Shown here: piece by piece, positions 40,209 to 49,685 of the stretch
How the letters are laid out: every line of letters begins with the position of its first letter
How positions within the stretch are numbered: the stretch's first letter is position 1
DNA from: an uncultured Roseicyclus sp.
Lineage (GTDB): Bacteria; Pseudomonadota; Alphaproteobacteria; Rhodobacterales; Rhodobacteraceae
Direction of reading: 5' to 3'
Length of the DNA stretch: 64,000 bases
NCBI RefSeq assembly: GCF_937892565.1
Contig: NZ_CALAHQ010000070.1
Coordinates: 1 to 64,000 of the forward strand
Made by a program: the position numbers and the translations under genes
Notes under the pieces: generated by a model
What the model was told of the DNA's origin: nothing
Seen by the model: only the letters and a program-made list of their open reading frames with translations
Database searches by the model: none

Positions 40209-40524
40209 GAAAACGCCCCCTGACGCGGAATTGCCCGAAACGCTGCCCGCCTCCTTGCGATTTCTCAAGGGGTTGGTGACGGTGCTGACCGCGGTGATGA
40301 TCCTTGGCGTCTTAACCATCGTTGCGCTGCTTGTCATCCGGCTGAACGCAGGGTCTGCCCCCCTGCTGGTCGCGCCGGGCAATTTCACGCTGCCCGATGG
40401 CGTGGGTGCCGTGGGCATCAGCGTGATCGATGGCTTCAGCGTGATCGTGGGCGATGATGGTGTGATCCGGGTGTATGACAGCGAAACCTTTGCGCCGGTG
40501 CAGGAATTTCGCATCGGCCCATAA
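40207..40524 (+). CDS. DUF6476-like single-pass membrane protein
   Basis: A 105-residue protein. A short hydrophilic N-terminus is followed by one membrane helix (LVTVLTAVMILGVLTIVALLVI). The extracytoplasmic C-terminal part is predicted beta-rich (GISVIDGFSVIVGDDGVIRVYDSE), reminiscent of one blade of a propeller. The resemblance to DUF6476 is from memory. Its start shares the bases CATG at 40206-40209 with the divergent rluD-like gene. The Shine-Dalgarno is weak. Confidence 0.7.
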   Translation: MKTPPDAELPETLPASLRFLKGLVTVLTAVMILGVLTIVALLVIRLNAGSAPLLVAPGNFTLPDGVGAVGISVIDGFSVIVGDDGVIRVYDSETFAPVQEFRIGP

Positions 40525-40605
40525 GCGGGCCCGTGGCCCGGCCGCAACGGGCGATCGCGCGCGGGAGGCGCCGTTCGGGCCGACGGCCGGCAGCGAAGGA
40601 AAATC

Positions 40606-40696
40606 GGACAAACGTTCGGTTTTTTGTCTGTTGCCCGCCGATCCGCCTTGCCAATCCGCCAAGAAAACCTAACCCTCGGACGGACAAAACCGAACG
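40606..40696. promoter_or_regulatory. Paired inverted repeats upstream of the acetamidase gene
   Basis: CGTTCGG followed by six T and GTC (40613-40628) recurs in inverted form as GACAAAACCGAACG (40683-40696), ending 14 bp before the start codon. CGGACAAA also occurs twice directly, at 40605-40612 and 40681-40688. The layout suggests two operator half-regions for a regulator of the acetamidase gene. A strong RBS, GGAGG, overlaps the second copy's edge. Confidence 0.4.
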
Positions 40697-40710
40697 GAGG
40701 GACACCGGAA

Positions 40711-41694
40711 ATGACATGGCTTGCATCCTCGGTCATGGGGCGGCGCGGCGTGGCGCAGGCGCGCGAGGGCGCGCATCATCATCTGAGCGAAAGCGCACAA
40801 GGAACCTATCATTACGTCTATGGGCCCTATGCCAGCCCGGTGATGACCATCGCGCCGGGTGATGTCGTGGCGGTCGAAACGCTGGACGCCTTTGGCGGTG
40901 CCGTGAAAACCGAAGCCGATCTGCCGTCAAAGGTGCTGAACATGCCCTTTGTGAACCCGCAAAACGGCCCGATTGCGGTCAAGGGGGCGCAAAAGGGGGA
41001 TGTTCTGGCGGTGTATGTCAAAAGCCTTTTGCCGCGCGGGCCGCAACCGGTTGGCACGACAGCCTTGATCCCCGATTTCGGCGGGCTTGTCGCCAGCAGC
41101 CTGACGCATCTGAACGCCCCCATCCCCGAGCGCGTCAAGAAGATGGTGGTCACCGAGGATGGGGTGCAATTCTCGGACAAGATCACCCTGCCCTACGAGC
41201 CTTTCGTGGGCACGATGGGGGTATCGCCCCAGCTTGAGGCGATCTCGTCTCTGGTGCCTGACTATTACGGCGGCAACATGGATTTGCCCGATGTGGCACC
41301 GGGCGCGGTGATCTATTTCCCCGTGCAGCGCGATGAGGCGTTTTTCTATATCGGCGATTGCCATGGCCGGCAGGGTGACGGCGAATTGTGCGGCGTGGCG
41401 GTGGAAATTCCCGCCACGGTGACGGTCCAGATCGACCTGATCAAGGGCTGGTCCATCCCCGGTGTGCGGCTGGAAACCGAAGACTTCATCATGGCCGTCG
41501 GCAGCGCCCGCCCGATGGAGGATGCGGCCCGGATGGCTTACCGCGACCTGATCCGTTGGATGGTGGAGGATTACGGCTTTGAGCAATCAGAGGCCTATTT
41601 CCTTGCGACACAGGCTGGAAAGATGCGTGTGGGCAACATGGTGGACCCGAAATATTCGCTGGGTGCATCGATGCTGAAGACTTATCTGGGCTAA
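40711..41694 (+). CDS. Acetamidase/formamidase family protein
   Basis: A 327-residue protein of the FmdA/AmdA family (acetamidase/formamidase). These enzymes hydrolyse short-chain amides to ammonia and the acid. The N-terminal beta domain begins around HHHLSESAQGTYHYVYGPYASPV. Family features include IAPGDVVAVET and FYIGDCHGRQGDGELCGVAVEIPATVTVQIDL, the segment with conserved Asp and His that binds the active-site metal. ATG 40711 follows GGAGG. It lies across from an amide-type ABC transporter/amidase operon, which supports a role in amide use. Confidence 0.88.
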   Translation: MTWLASSVMGRRGVAQAREGAHHHLSESAQGTYHYVYGPYASPVMTIAPGDVVAVETLDAFGGAVKTEADLPSKVLNMPFVNPQNGPIAVKGAQKGDVLAVYVKSLLPRGPQPVGTTALIPDFGGLVASSLTHLNAPIPERVKKMVVTEDGVQFSDKITLPYEPFVGTMGVSPQLEAISSLVPDYYGGNMDLPDVAPGAVIYFPVQRDEAFFYIGDCHGRQGDGELCGVAVEIPATVTVQIDLIKGWSIPGVRLETEDFIMAVGSARPMEDAARMAYRDLIRWMVEDYGFEQSEAYFLATQAGKMRVGNMVDPKYSLGASMLKTYLG

Positions 41695-41718
41695 GCCCGG
41701 CGAACAAAGGGTGGAAAG

Positions 41719-42480
41719 ATGGATCTTGGATTAAAGGGCCTGCGGGCGCTGGTCACGGGCGGCACCAAGGGGATCGGGCTGAAATGCGCCGAAATCTTTG
41801 CCGCCGAGGGTGCCTCTGTTTCGGTGTGTGCGCGCGATGCCACAGGCGTGACAGCCACCGTCGAAGCGCTCAAGGCCAAGGGTGGCCATGCGTTTGGGCG
41901 CGCGGTCGATGTGTCCAATGCCCATGCCCTCAGGGCATGGGTGCAAGACAGCGCCGCCGCCTTGGGCGGCATCGACATCATCGTGGCCAATGTCTCGGCG
42001 CTGGCGGTTGCGGATGATGAGGCGGCATGGCAGGCCGGCTATGAGACGGACATGATGCATTCCGTGCGTCTGGTGAACGCAGCCCTGCCCTGGCTGGAAA
42101 AATCAACGGCGGGGTCGATCACGCTGATCTCGTCGGTGTCGGGGCGCGAGGTGGATTTCACCGGCCCGGCCTATGGCGCCTTCAAGGCGGCCCTGGTGCA
42201 TTATGCGCAAGGTCTGGCGATGAAACTGGCGCCCAAGGGCATCCGCGCCAACACCGTATCGCCCGGCAACACCTATTTCGACGGCGGCATCTGGCAGTCG
42301 ATCGAAAGAAACAACCCCGCCCTGTTTGCGGAAGCCCTGGGGATGAACCCGATGGGCCGGATGGCACGGCCCGAAGAAATCGCGCGGGGCGTGGTGTTTC
42401 TTGCCTCGCCCGCGTCGAGCTTTACCAGCGGCACCAATCTGGTGATCGATGGTGCGCTGACCAAGGGCGTGCAGCTCTGA
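41719..42480 (+). CDS. SDR-family oxidoreductase
   Basis: A 253-residue classical short-chain dehydrogenase/reductase. The cofactor loop is TGGTKGIGLKCAE (about residues 13-25), NVSA lies in place of NNAG, Ser is in ITLISSVSG, and the active site is YGAFKAAL (Tyr-x3-Lys). The C-terminal PGNTYFDGGIW and GTNLVIDGALTKG are typical. The substrate is unknown. It follows the acetamidase gene by 24 bp and probably shares its transcript. It converges with the ABM-domain gene with only 5 bp between stops. Confidence 0.9.
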   Translation: MDLGLKGLRALVTGGTKGIGLKCAEIFAAEGASVSVCARDATGVTATVEALKAKGGHAFGRAVDVSNAHALRAWVQDSAAALGGIDIIVANVSALAVADDEAAWQAGYETDMMHSVRLVNAALPWLEKSTAGSITLISSVSGREVDFTGPAYGAFKAALVHYAQGLAMKLAPKGIRANTVSPGNTYFDGGIWQSIERNNPALFAEALGMNPMGRMARPEEIARGVVFLASPASSFTSGTNLVIDGALTKGVQL

Positions 42481-42485
42481 GCGGT

Positions 42486-42782
42486 TTATCTTGAAAAGAT
42501 CTCTGGCCCTGTCACCACGGTGACGGGGCCATCGAGAAGGTGACCCGCCTGAGCAAAGAACCCCTTGGACCCCGCCCCATCATTGTGCCGATCCATGGCC
42601 GCGCTGTCGGCAAAGCGTTCATGGGTGACAAAAAGGCAAGGGTCGCTTGCGGATTGCGTGACATAGAAGCTGACCGTGTCAGGTTCTTGCGCCCGGACAT
42701 GCGCGCCCACCTGCAACAGGGCCGCTTTCACCGTGGCTTCGTGGCCGGGTCTGGCCCGCAAAATGGCGGTCAGTGTGTGCAT
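42486..42782 (-). CDS. ABM-fold protein (putative quinol monooxygenase)
   Basis: A 98-residue protein with one antibiotic-biosynthesis-monooxygenase (ABM) domain. The N-terminus MHTLTAILRARPGHEATVKAAL, the central FYVTQSASDPCLFVTHERFADSAAMDRHND and the C-terminal VTVVTGPEI match the YgiN-like group. Such proteins are small dimeric oxygenases acting on quinol-type substrates, or sensors. AAGGAG precedes ATG 42782. It is the last gene of the minus-strand operon that starts with the substrate-binding protein. Confidence 0.82.
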   Translation of the reverse strand: MHTLTAILRARPGHEATVKAALLQVGAHVRAQEPDTVSFYVTQSASDPCLFVTHERFADSAAMDRHNDGAGSKGFFAQAGHLLDGPVTVVTGPEIFSR

Positions 42783-42811
42783 GAACGGCTCCTTTTGGGG
42801 CGATCAGGCGG

Positions 42812-44524
42812 TCAGGCGGTCAGGCCCAGATCAGCCATCATCTTGTCGCGCATGATGAATTTTTGTGGCTTGCCCGTGACCGTCATCGGCATTTCGGTTA
42901 CAAAGCGGATGTAGCGCGGCACCTTGTAATGCGCGACCTTGCCGCGACACCAATCGCGCAAGGTGTCTTCGGTCAGGGTGGCACCGGGGCGCAAGATCAG
43001 CCATGCCGCGACCTCTTCGCCATATTTGGCGTCGGGGATGCCAAAGACCTGGGCCTGCGAGATATCGGGATGGGTGGACAGGAATTCCTCGACCTCGGCG
43101 GGATAGACGTTTTCGCCGCCACGGATCAGCATGTCCTTGGACCGGCCGGTGATGCGGCAATAGCCCTCGGCGTCGATGGTGGCCAGATCGCCCGTATGCA
43201 TCCAGCCGCGCTGGATCGTCTCGGCGGTGCGTTCGGGGTCGTTCCAATAGCCCTTCATCACCAGATAGCCGCGCGTCAGCAATTCGCCCTGCTGGCCCAC
43301 GGGCAGGGTGCGGCCATCGGGCCCGACGACCTTGCATTCGGCATGGGGCTGGATGCGGCCCACGGTCGACACAAGGCGGTCCACCGGATCATCGACGGCG
43401 GATTGAAAGGAAATCGGGCTGGTTTCGGTCATGCCGTAGCCGATGGTGATCTGGCGGCAATGCATGCGTTCCATCACCCGCCGCATCAGCGGTTCGGGGC
43501 ATGGCGCGCCGGCCATGATGCCGGTGCGCAGGGATCGCATGTCGAAGCTGTCGAACTCGGGATGATCGAGCATGGCCTGAAACATCGTCGGCACGCCGTG
43601 AACGGCCGCGCAGGCTTCGGCATCGATGGCGGCCAGCGTATCGCGGGCATCAAAGGATTCACCGGGAATGACCATCGCCACGCCATAGGAACAGGCCGCC
43701 AGATTGCCCAGAACCATGCCGAAGCAATGATAGAAGGGCACGGGAATGCACAACCCCTCGCCCGGTTGCAGCCGCATGGCCCGTGCGGTCGAGATGGCGT
43801 TGTTCACGATGTTGCGGTGGCTCAGCGTTGCGCCCTTGGGCGCGCCCGTGGTGCCGCTTGTGAACTGGATGTTGATGGCATCATCGGGGTTCAGGGTGGC
43901 GCTGATCGCATCCAGTCGGGTGCGCAGCGCGCGATTGCCACGGTCCATGACCTCGTCAAAGGCAAAGGCCCCGGGGCGCGGTTTGGGCCCCAACTGCACC
44001 ACGCTGCGCAAGGCAGGAAGCCGCGCGGCGTGCAACCGGCCCGGCGGGCAGCTTGCCATTTCAGGTGCGAGTTCCGTCAGCATCGCCATGTAGTTGGACG
44101 ATTTGAACTGCGGTGCCACGATCAGGGCGGACACGCCCGCCTTGTTCAGCGCATATTCCAGTTCCGATGTGCGATAGGCCGGGTTGATGTTCACCAGAAT
44201 CGCGCCGATCCGGGCCGTGGCGAATTGCGCCAGCAGCCATTCGGGACGGTTGGGCGACCAGATGCCGACCCGGTCGCCCTTGTAGACGCCGACCGAGAGC
44301 AGACCCGCCGCCAGACGGTCGATCAGCCGGGCAAATTCATCATAGCTCCAGCGATCACCGGTCTGCCGAAAGACGGCCGCCGTGCGCGCGCCATGCCGGC
44401 GCACCACCTCGGCCAGAAATGCGGGGATCGTCGCGTCGATCAGCGGGCGGTCGGTGGAACCCGCCACATGCGACAATCCATTGGCTGGCCGGATGCCCGG
44501 CCGCGATGTGACCCTTGCCGACAT
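42812..44524 (-). CDS. AMP-dependent acyl-CoA synthetase/ligase
   Basis: A 570-residue ANL-superfamily enzyme that activates a carboxylic acid with ATP and CoA. The P-loop-like motif is [20 protein letters not shown]. Further motifs are [47 protein letters not shown], and the C-terminal catalytic Lys in VTGKPQKF. It resembles medium- or long-chain acyl-CoA synthetases, but the chain length is open. In this operon it could activate the acid released by the upstream amidase, an inference from context. Confidence 0.9.
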   Translation of the reverse strand: MSARVTSRPGIRPANGLSHVAGSTDRPLIDATIPAFLAEVVRRHGARTAAVFRQTGDRWSYDEFARLIDRLAAGLLSVGVYKGDRVGIWSPNRPEWLLAQFATARIGAILVNINPAYRTSELEYALNKAGVSALIVAPQFKSSNYMAMLTELAPEMASCPPGRLHAARLPALRSVVQLGPKPRPGAFAFDEVMDRGNRALRTRLDAISATLNPDDAINIQFTSGTTGAPKGATLSHRNIVNNAISTARAMRLQPGEGLCIPVPFYHCFGMVLGNLAACSYGVAMVIPGESFDARDTLAAIDAEACAAVHGVPTMFQAMLDHPEFDSFDMRSLRTGIMAGAPCPEPLMRRVMERMHCRQITIGYGMTETSPISFQSAVDDPVDRLVSTVGRIQPHAECKVVGPDGRTLPVGQQGELLTRGYLVMKGYWNDPERTAETIQRGWMHTGDLATIDAEGYCRITGRSKDMLIRGGENVYPAEVEEFLSTHPDISQAQVFGIPDAKYGEEVAAWLILRPGATLTEDTLRDWCRGKVAHYKVPRYIRFVTEMPMTVTGKPQKFIMRDKMMADLGLTA

Positions 44525-44545
44525 GTTCCCAAGCCCTTTCCAGAC

Positions 44546-46933
44546 TTACAGTTTGCGCCAGTCACCAGCCTGTTCAAAGGCGCCGGCGGCGCGATAGATC
44601 GTGCTTTCCTCGTAACGCCGGCCGACCAATTGCAGCCCGACAGGCAGCCCATCCACCATGCCGCAGGGGATCGACATCGCCGGGTGACCGGTCACATCGA
44701 AGGGCGCGGTATTGGCCAGCATCTCGAAGGCCCGCTGGCACCACAGCTCAAGGCTGGCATCGGCGGGCGGCAAGGGGGTCGCCTTCATCGGCGTGGTCGG
44801 CATGAGCAACAGATCATAAGAGGCAAAGACCTTGTTGTATTCCTCGCGCAGTTGCCGCGACAGGTTCTGGGCCTTGGCATAATAGCGCCCGCGCGTGTGC
44901 TTGAGGTGATACTGACCGACCAGCATCGAAATCTTCAAGGTATCCGACAGCTCATCGGCGCGGCTGCGCCAGTTCGAATGATAATCCAGCAAGGATGTGG
45001 TATAAAGCCCCTCCCACCCCGTGCCAAAACCATTGCCCAGCATCATCTGGTTGGTCAGGCCCTCAAGCCCGATCGGGGTCCAGATCGAAATGCCATGCAG
45101 GTGCCATGGGATGGAAATCTCGTCCACGGTGGCCCCCAGACGGCGGAACATGTCGGCCCCGGCGCGAACCTTGGCATCCACGCCCGCCTCGGATTGTGCG
45201 TGGCCAAAGCCCTCCTTGACGATCCCGATCCGCAAGCCGGACACACCGCGGTTGACCGCAGCGGTGTAGCGGTCGGTGACCACGTCATACTGGCGCGGGT
45301 CAAGGCCATCGGCCCCGGCGATCACTTCCAGCATCAAGGCGTTGTCCATCACGGTCTGCGTCATCGGCCCTGCATGGTCGATGGTGTTCTCGATCGGCAT
45401 GATGCCGGAATAGGGCACCAGACCATGGGTCGGCTTCATCCCGTAGACACCACAAAAAGAGGCCGGCATGCGGATCGAGCCACCCTGATCGCCGCCGATG
45501 GCCATATCGACCAGCCCCGCCCCGACCAGCGCGCCAGAGCCCGACGAAGACCCCCCCGCCGAATAGCCCGGCTTGTGCGGGTTATGAACCGCCCCCGTTG
45601 CGTTGGTATGGCTGCCGCCCGAGAGACAGAAATATTCGCAATGCGCCTTGCCGACGATGGTGGCGCCCGCATCCAGAAGCCGCGTCACGATCGTGGCATC
45701 GATGTCGGGGGTATATCCCTTGAGCGTGGATGCGCCGTTCATCATCGGCACACCGGCCAGACAGACGTTGTCTTTCAAGGCGACGCTGCGCCCCAACAAG
45801 GGACCGCGCGGCGCGCCCTTGATCTCGGTCTTGACATACCATGCGTTCATCGGATTTTCGTCCGCGGTCGGCCGATGGCCCGACGTGCGCGGGTAGAGAA
45901 CCGGCGGCAGATAATCGGGCAGCGCGTCGACCACATCATAGGCATCAAGCGTGCCTTGCATCACATCAAGAAATTCCTGAATGCGGGCATCCGACATGTT
46001 CATGCCCAATTCGGCCACGATCGCCTTCATCTGGGAATGGGTGGGGCGCTGGACGGTCATGTAGGACATCCTTTGTTGCAGCGGTGCCGGTGCGGTGGCG
46101 CGGTGAGCTGGGGTTTGAGGCTGGGCTTTGGGCGCGTGCGGCTGTGCGGGCGGCGCAGACGCGCGGTCGGCCGTGGACGCGGTGGCAATCTTGGGCGCAG
46201 GTTTGGCGGTTTTGCCCGCGCCCGCCCCAAAGCCGGTGAATTCTTCGATCAAGGCAGGATCGGCGGCCTCGGACCCGGCCACCTCGCCCATGATCTTGCC
46301 CTTCTGGATCAGCAAGACCCGGTGCGACAGGGCCGTGATGAAATCGAGGCTTTGTTCGACCAGAACGATGCTGAGCCCCTCACGGCGGTTGAGTTCCTTC
46401 AGAAGATCGATGATTTCGTCGATGATCGAGGGTTGGATGCCCTCGGTCGGTTCATCAAGCAAGATCAGGTCCGGTTCCGAGACCAGACAGCGTGCCAGCG
46501 CGAGCAATTGCTGCTCACCGCCCGACAGCGCGCCACCCTCACGGTCCAATAGACGTTCAAGGCGGGGAAAATCCGCCATGACGCGGTCGATGGCGCTGTC
46601 TTCGTCCATGTCATGGGCTGCGACACCCATCCGCAGATTGTCGCGCACGCTGAGGTTTGGGAAAATGCCCCGCCCTTGGGGCACATAGCCGATGCCCAGC
46701 TGCGCCCGGCCCGATGACCGGGTGCGCGCCATGTCCTGCCCGTCAAAGACCATGCTGCCGGCGGTGGCCGGGATGATCCCCATCAGGGTTTTCAAAAGCG
46801 TGGACTTGCCCATGCCATTATGGCCCAGCACGCCCAGAATCTCGCCCTCGTTGACGGTCAGATCCACGCCATGCAACACCGGCACCCGGCCGTAACCGGC
46901 CCGCAGGCCCGATACCTTCAAAAGCGCGCTCAT
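44546..46933 (-). CDS. Fusion of LivF/UrtE-type ABC ATPase with an amidase
   Basis: One uninterrupted 795-residue frame. Residues 1-240 are an ABC ATPase of the branched-chain amino acid/urea type: Walker A GHNGMGKST (37-45), signature LSGGEQQ (136-142), Walker B LILLDE. A Pro/Ala-rich linker (about 243-288) leads to an amidase-signature domain with its triad Lys387, Ser462 (in GGSSSGSG) and Ser486 (in GGDQGGSIR). An internal ATG (46060, residue 292) has AAAGGA eight bases upstream, so a free amidase may also be made. Its neighbours are the ATPase, permease and binding-protein genes of the same transporter. Such a fusion would tie hydrolysis to uptake. Confidence 0.85.
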   Translation of the reverse strand: MSALLKVSGLRAGYGRVPVLHGVDLTVNEGEILGVLGHNGMGKSTLLKTLMGIIPATAGSMVFDGQDMARTRSSGRAQLGIGYVPQGRGIFPNLSVRDNLRMGVAAHDMDEDSAIDRVMADFPRLERLLDREGGALSGGEQQLLALARCLVSEPDLILLDEPTEGIQPSIIDEIIDLLKELNRREGLSIVLVEQSLDFITALSHRVLLIQKGKIMGEVAGSEAADPALIEEFTGFGAGAGKTAKPAPKIATASTADRASAPPAQPHAPKAQPQTPAHRATAPAPLQQRMSYMTVQRPTHSQMKAIVAELGMNMSDARIQEFLDVMQGTLDAYDVVDALPDYLPPVLYPRTSGHRPTADENPMNAWYVKTEIKGAPRGPLLGRSVALKDNVCLAGVPMMNGASTLKGYTPDIDATIVTRLLDAGATIVGKAHCEYFCLSGGSHTNATGAVHNPHKPGYSAGGSSSGSGALVGAGLVDMAIGGDQGGSIRMPASFCGVYGMKPTHGLVPYSGIMPIENTIDHAGPMTQTVMDNALMLEVIAGADGLDPRQYDVVTDRYTAAVNRGVSGLRIGIVKEGFGHAQSEAGVDAKVRAGADMFRRLGATVDEISIPWHLHGISIWTPIGLEGLTNQMMLGNGFGTGWEGLYTTSLLDYHSNWRSRADELSDTLKISMLVGQYHLKHTRGRYYAKAQNLSRQLREEYNKVFASYDLLLMPTTPMKATPLPPADASLELWCQRAFEMLANTAPFDVTGHPAMSIPCGMVDGLPVGLQLVGRRYEESTIYRAAGAFEQAGDWRKL

Positions 46934-47658
46934 GCCCGATGCCCCAGATAAACTTCGCGCGCGCGCTTGTCCGCCGAGATGGCGTCCATCGTATCCTCCA
47001 TCAGGATGCGGCCCTCGTGAAACAGCGTGACCGTGCGCGAGATCATGCGGATGAACTGCATGTCATGTTCGACCACGATCAAGGCCGATGTCTTGTTGAT
47101 CTCTTCGATCAATTCGGCCGTGCGAAAGGTTTCATCATGCGTCATGCCGGCGGCGGGTTCGTCGAGCAGCACCAGCCATGGTTCGGCCGCGACCACCATG
47201 CCCAATTCCACCCATTGCCGCTGACCATGCGCAAGACGCCCCAGTTGCATCCGGCGGATATCGCCCAGACGCAGCCGTTCGATGGTGTCCGCCGTCACCG
47301 CACGCGTGCGCCGTTCATCATGCCAGCGACGGGCCGAGATCCAGATGTTTTCCTCGGCCGTCAGCCCGTCAAAGACATTTGGAACCTGTGTCTTGATCCC
47401 CACGCCAAGGCTGGCCACCTCAAAGGGTTCCGCCCCGGTCATGGCCTGTCCGCGGATCATCACCTCACCGGCGCTGGGGGTCAGTTGGCCGGTCAGACAT
47501 TTGAAAAACGTCGATTTGCCCGCACCGTTCGGGCCGATCAGGCAACGCAATTCACGGTCGAACAGGGTGAAATCGACCTGGTCGACCGCCCGCACGCCAC
47601 CGAAATGCATGCACAGCCCACGCGTTTCCAGCACCACATCGCCACGTTGCCGTGTCAT
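46930..47658 (-). CDS. ABC transporter ATPase, LivG/UrtD type
   Basis: A 242-residue ATPase. Walker A is GPNGAGKSTFF. A Q-loop lies at VGIKTQVPNVFDGL, Walker B reads WLVLLDEPAAGM, and the C-terminus YLGHRA is typical of LivG-type subunits. LGRLAHGQRQWVEL replaces the usual LSGG signature; the LAHGQ form is characteristic of the urea/amide (UrtD) subgroup, which supports a urea- or amide-type substrate. GGAGGG precedes ATG 47658, and the gene overlaps both neighbours by four bases. Confidence 0.9.
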   Translation of the reverse strand: MTRQRGDVVLETRGLCMHFGGVRAVDQVDFTLFDRELRCLIGPNGAGKSTFFKCLTGQLTPSAGEVMIRGQAMTGAEPFEVASLGVGIKTQVPNVFDGLTAEENIWISARRWHDERRTRAVTADTIERLRLGDIRRMQLGRLAHGQRQWVELGMVVAAEPWLVLLDEPAAGMTHDETFRTAELIEEINKTSALIVVEHDMQFIRMISRTVTLFHEGRILMEDTMDAISADKRAREVYLGHRA

Positions 47659-48698
47659 TCCGTTCCCTCCGCCCGCGCGCCACGGCGGCGGCGCACGCGC
47701 ACCGGAGCCGTCTTGCGGCGCGCGTTCACCCAATCGATCACCGTCGGGGCGACGCCCTTGGGCACCAAAAGCACGAAGACGATCAAGATGGCGCCCAGCA
47801 CCAGATTGTTGTTCAACACGCTTTGGCCACCCAGCGCCGAGGTCAGGTAGAACAAGGCAAATGTTGCCCCGATTGGCCCGATCAGCGTGCCGCGCCCACC
47901 CACGATGACCCAGATGATCGTGAGCGCCGCATTGTAGAGGTTGAACACATCGGGTGTGATCCGTCCCACGCCATTGCAAAACAGCACCCCGCCAATGGCG
48001 GCGATGCCCGCGCCGATCGTGAAGATGCCCAGCTTGTAAAGCCGCGAGTCGTACCCAAGCAACTCGGCGCGCAATTCGTTCTCGCGGATCGCCACGCAGA
48101 CGCGGCCGAATTTGGTGTTCACCAGCCAGCCCGCGAAAACATAACAGATGATGAGCGCCGCCATGGCGACATAAAAGACATGTTCGGGAAACAGGAACTG
48201 GCTGGTGTTCCATGGCAGGTTGATGGGCGGCGATGACACACCGTTGAACCCACCCAGCAAGGCGTTGCCGATCTTGTATTCCGGGCCGGATGTGCGCCGG
48301 ATCAAGGAAAAGAAGATCAACGTGACCGTCAGCGTGATCACGCCCAGATAAACGTCGGACACCCGGCCAAAAAAGATGAAATAGCCCAGCGCCGCCGCAA
48401 AGGCCGAGGTGACCAGCACCGCCATCACGATGGCCCAGGTCGAGCCGCCGAAATTGATCGCGGAAATGGTGTAGACATATGCGCCCAGCCCGAAAAAGGC
48501 GACCTGCCCAAAGCACAAGATGCCGCCATAGCCCCAGATCAGCGCAAGGCTGAGCGCAAGCACGGCCAGCGCGATGGCGGTGGTCAGGTTGATGATGGTG
48601 AACAGTTGCAGCACCTGGGGTGCGACAAACATGAACACCAACCCCAACAGGGCGTAGAAAAAGGTCGGGCGCATCTGGCGCAACATGCCGCTGTTCAT
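47655..48698 (-). CDS. ABC transporter permease, LivM/UrtC type
   Basis: A 347-residue membrane protein with about ten helices. Recognisable LivM/UrtC features are ALSLALIWGYGGILCFGQVAFFGLGAY in the N-terminal half and FTIGAGIAAIGGVLFCNGVGRITPDVFN in the C-terminal half, plus the EAA-like loop. A basic, Arg-rich tail follows the last helix. It overlaps the ATPase start downstream and the LivH-type permease upstream by four bases each, so translation of the three is coupled. Confidence 0.9.
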   Translation of the reverse strand: MNSGMLRQMRPTFFYALLGLVFMFVAPQVLQLFTIINLTTAIALAVLALSLALIWGYGGILCFGQVAFFGLGAYVYTISAINFGGSTWAIVMAVLVTSAFAAALGYFIFFGRVSDVYLGVITLTVTLIFFSLIRRTSGPEYKIGNALLGGFNGVSSPPINLPWNTSQFLFPEHVFYVAMAALIICYVFAGWLVNTKFGRVCVAIRENELRAELLGYDSRLYKLGIFTIGAGIAAIGGVLFCNGVGRITPDVFNLYNAALTIIWVIVGGRGTLIGPIGATFALFYLTSALGGQSVLNNNLVLGAILIVFVLLVPKGVAPTVIDWVNARRKTAPVRVRRRRGARAEGTE

Positions 48699-49564
48699 AG
48701 CGATTTCCGGAAAAAGCGGCCGGTGATCCCGCGCGGCATCAGACGCAGCAGAAGGATGGCGGCCAGCAGAAGCGCAATCTCACCGAAGGTCGATCCCGCG
48801 ATGAAGGTGAAGATACCGTTCAGCCCCCCCAGCAGGACCGAGCCCGTCGCGGTCCCCGCAAGAATGGCCGAGCCGCCCGAAATCACCGTGATGAAGGCCT
48901 TGGCGATGTAGGTGGCCCCGATGGTGGGCAAGACCCCGGTCATCGGTGCCAGCAAGGCCCCCGCCAACCCCGATACTGCGGCGCCCAAGCCAAAGGTGAT
49001 CATGTAGATGCGGCTGGTCGAGACCCCCAAAGACGAGGCCATCTGTGCGTTCTGCATCGTGCCGCGCGCCAGGAGCCCCAGCTTGGTGAACCGCAGCGTC
49101 AGCCAGACCAGAACCAGAAGGACAAGCGTGATCAGGATCAAGAACAGCTCATATCCCGACGCCGAATAAGACCCGATGCGGATCGCCCCAAGGGGTGGCG
49201 CCACGGTCGTCGCGGTGGAGGCGCCGAAGATCGACGTGACAAGCCCCACCAGCAACAGCGACAAGCCCCATGTGGCCAGCAGCGTATCGACCATCCGGCC
49301 ATAGAGCCAGCGGATCAGCAATCGTTCCACGATCACACCGATGATGCCCACCACCAGGGGCGCGACAATCAGCATGGCCACCCAGATGTTCACACCCGCA
49401 TTGGTCGCCACGACGACGGTGTAGCCCCCCAGCATCAGGAATTCTCCATGTGCCAGGTTGATCACACGCATCATGCCAAAGATGATCGCAAGGCCCAGAC
49501 TGATCAGCGCGAGGTTCGCGATGACATAAGCCAGTTGCAGGCCGATCGCAGCAACGAGATCCAA
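48695..49564 (-). CDS. ABC transporter permease, LivH/UrtB type
   Basis: A 289-residue membrane protein with about eight helices. The conserved FGMMRVINLAHGEFLMLGGYTVV near residue 30 and LGVSTSRIYMITFGLGAAVSGLAGALLAP in the centre define the LivH/UrtB family. The start is most likely TTG at 49564, preceded by GGAG at good spacing; the frame also has a TTG at 49579 without a ribosome site. It is separated by about 120 bp from the binding-protein gene upstream. Confidence 0.88.
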   Translation of the reverse strand: MDLVAAIGLQLAYVIANLALISLGLAIIFGMMRVINLAHGEFLMLGGYTVVVATNAGVNIWVAMLIVAPLVVGIIGVIVERLLIRWLYGRMVDTLLATWGLSLLLVGLVTSIFGASTATTVAPPLGAIRIGSYSASGYELFLILITLVLLVLVWLTLRFTKLGLLARGTMQNAQMASSLGVSTSRIYMITFGLGAAVSGLAGALLAPMTGVLPTIGATYIAKAFITVISGGSAILAGTATGSVLLGGLNGIFTFIAGSTFGEIALLLAAILLLRLMPRGITGRFFRKSL

Positions 49565-49685
49565 GGGGCTCTCCGTCAATGTCTGGGCCGCGGCGGAACC
49601 ATCGGGTTGCGGGCGCGGGGCGCGTCGGTAGAGCCGCCGGGGTCAAACGCCCCCGGCGGCAAGTCGGCGTGGCAGAGCCTGTGGA

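Noticed and set aside
42863-46552. An open frame of more than 1,200 codons on the plus strand, antisense to the acyl-CoA ligase and ATPase-amidase genes
   Set aside because: Its translation is His/Arg/Gly-rich with no domain, and the minus-strand genes have clear catalytic motifs. Long antisense frames are expected at this G+C. The same applies at 3747-5426, 9720-11705, 17552-18922, 19570-21342, 23203-25317 and 34070-36583.
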